From: an uncultured Pseudomonadales bacterium | Lineage (GTDB): Bacteria > Pseudomonadota > Gammaproteobacteria > Pseudomonadales > IMCC2047 | Direction of reading: 5' to 3' | Assembly: GCA_947258895.1 (NCBI GenBank) | Contig: CAMYKE010000065.1 | Coordinates: forward strand, 1-7,351 | DNA: 7,351 nt | Part shown: positions 6,814-7,351 of the stretch, piece by piece | How positions within the stretch are numbered: position 1 is the first letter of the stretch | Layout of the letters: every line of letters starts with the position of its first letter | Translations under genes and position numbers: made by a program | Notes under the pieces: model-generated | The model's input: the letters and a program-made list of their open reading frames with translations, nothing else | What the model was told of the DNA's origin: nothing | Database searches by the model: none

Positions 6814-7351
6814 GACACCAGGTTACCTGGCAGCCATCCTGATGGGCCTCCTGGGCAGCCTTCATTGCGTTGGCATGTGCGGGGGCATCATGGGCGCGCT
6901 GGCGATGGCGGTACCACCGGAGCAACGGGTGCGCAGCAGGCTCCTGCCATTACTGCTGTCCTATAACGCCGGACGGATTCTCAGCTATGGCCTGGCGGGT
7001 GCCCTGTTTGGTAGCATAACCGGACTATTGGCGCAGTACTTTGCGGAGATGGGATTCGTATTGCGCACGATCGCGGCCCTGATGCTGATCGCGATGGGAC
7101 TGTACCTCGCCAACTGGTGGCCAGTATTACGCCACCTGGAGCGTGCCGGCGGCCTGGTATGGAACTACCTGCAGCCAGGCATTAAACACCTGACACCGGT
7201 GAAGACGCCTGTCCATGCGTTGCTGATTGGTGCTTTGTGGGGATGGATTCCCTGCGGCCTGATCTACAGCGCGCTGACCTGGGCCGCCATGAGCGCGGAC
7301 TGGCGGCAGGCCGGACTAACCATGCTTTGTTTCGGTCTCGGAACGTTACCG
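6806..7351 (+). CDS. TauE/SafE (DsbD_2-like) family membrane protein, 3' truncated by window
   Basis: The frame is open from the ATG at 6806 to the window's right edge (182 codons), so the C-terminus is missing. The product is a multi-pass membrane protein of the sulfite exporter TauE/SafE group, specifically the type with a UreH/DsbD_2-like transmembrane domain. Family marks are GLLGSLHCVGMCGGIMG (residues 14-30, with C21 and C25), SYNAGRILSYGLAGALFG (52-69), WGWIPCGLIYSAL (145-157, with C150) and GLGTLP at the edge. Membrane segments are likely at about 6-32, 46-75, 84-104 and 136-160. Genes of this family often sit directly after ccoS in gammaproteobacteria, so a role in oxidase maturation or copper or thiol handling is plausible but inferred. 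The start overlaps ccoS by 8 bases without a visible ribosome binding site. The exact substrate is unknown. Confidence 0.88.
   Translation, partial: MPETPGYLAAILMGLLGSLHCVGMCGGIMGALAMAVPPEQRVRSRLLPLLLSYNAGRILSYGLAGALFGSITGLLAQYFAEMGFVLRTIAALMLIAMGLYLANWWPVLRHLERAGGLVWNYLQPGIKHLTPVKTPVHALLIGALWGWIPCGLIYSALTWAAMSADWRQAGLTMLCFGLGTLP

Overview
The window is a compact, single-strand (+) cytochrome cbb3 oxidase locus of a proteobacterium, most likely a gammaproteobacterium. It runs ccoN (3' end) - ccoO - ccoQ - ccoP - ccoG - ccoH - ccoI - ccoS - TauE/SafE-like gene (5' end). The gammaproteobacterial call rests on gene order, GC-rich coding sequence and a CcoP with two N-terminal membrane segments. 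It is an inference, and genus cannot be read from the sequence.

Positions 1-1972 encode the structural subunits: the last part of catalytic CcoN, mono-heme CcoO, small CcoQ and di-heme CcoP. A gap of about 200 bases (1973-2175) follows, with no recognisable gene or convincing terminator. Positions 2176-6813 encode the assembly set: CcoG (2x[4Fe-4S] membrane protein that handles copper), CcoH (FixH), CcoI (Cu+ P1B-type ATPase) and CcoS. The final gene, from 6806 to the window edge, is a membrane protein of the TauE/SafE (DsbD_2-like) family that often follows ccoS. Genes are separated by 10-17 bases or overlap by 4-8 bases, apart from the ccoP-ccoG gap, so translation is probably coupled.

The genes work together to build a high-affinity terminal oxidase. 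CcoO and CcoP pass electrons from the quinol:cytochrome c pathway to CcoN. CcoG and CcoI supply and move copper for the CuB centre. CcoS and CcoH are needed for cofactor insertion and subunit assembly. The promoter, where an FNR/Anr site would be expected, lies upstream of the window; no FNR-type palindrome was found inside it.

I do not see a previously undescribed system here. The most unusual feature is CcoO: the segment of about 25 residues that normally lies between the MIRPF and KRTGPD motifs appears to be missing, with the frame kept. Lesser oddities are the non-ATG or possibly frameshifted start of ccoH, an open frame running from the ccoP stop to the ccoG start, and a 9-base tandem repeat at the end of ccoS that holds the start codon of the next gene.
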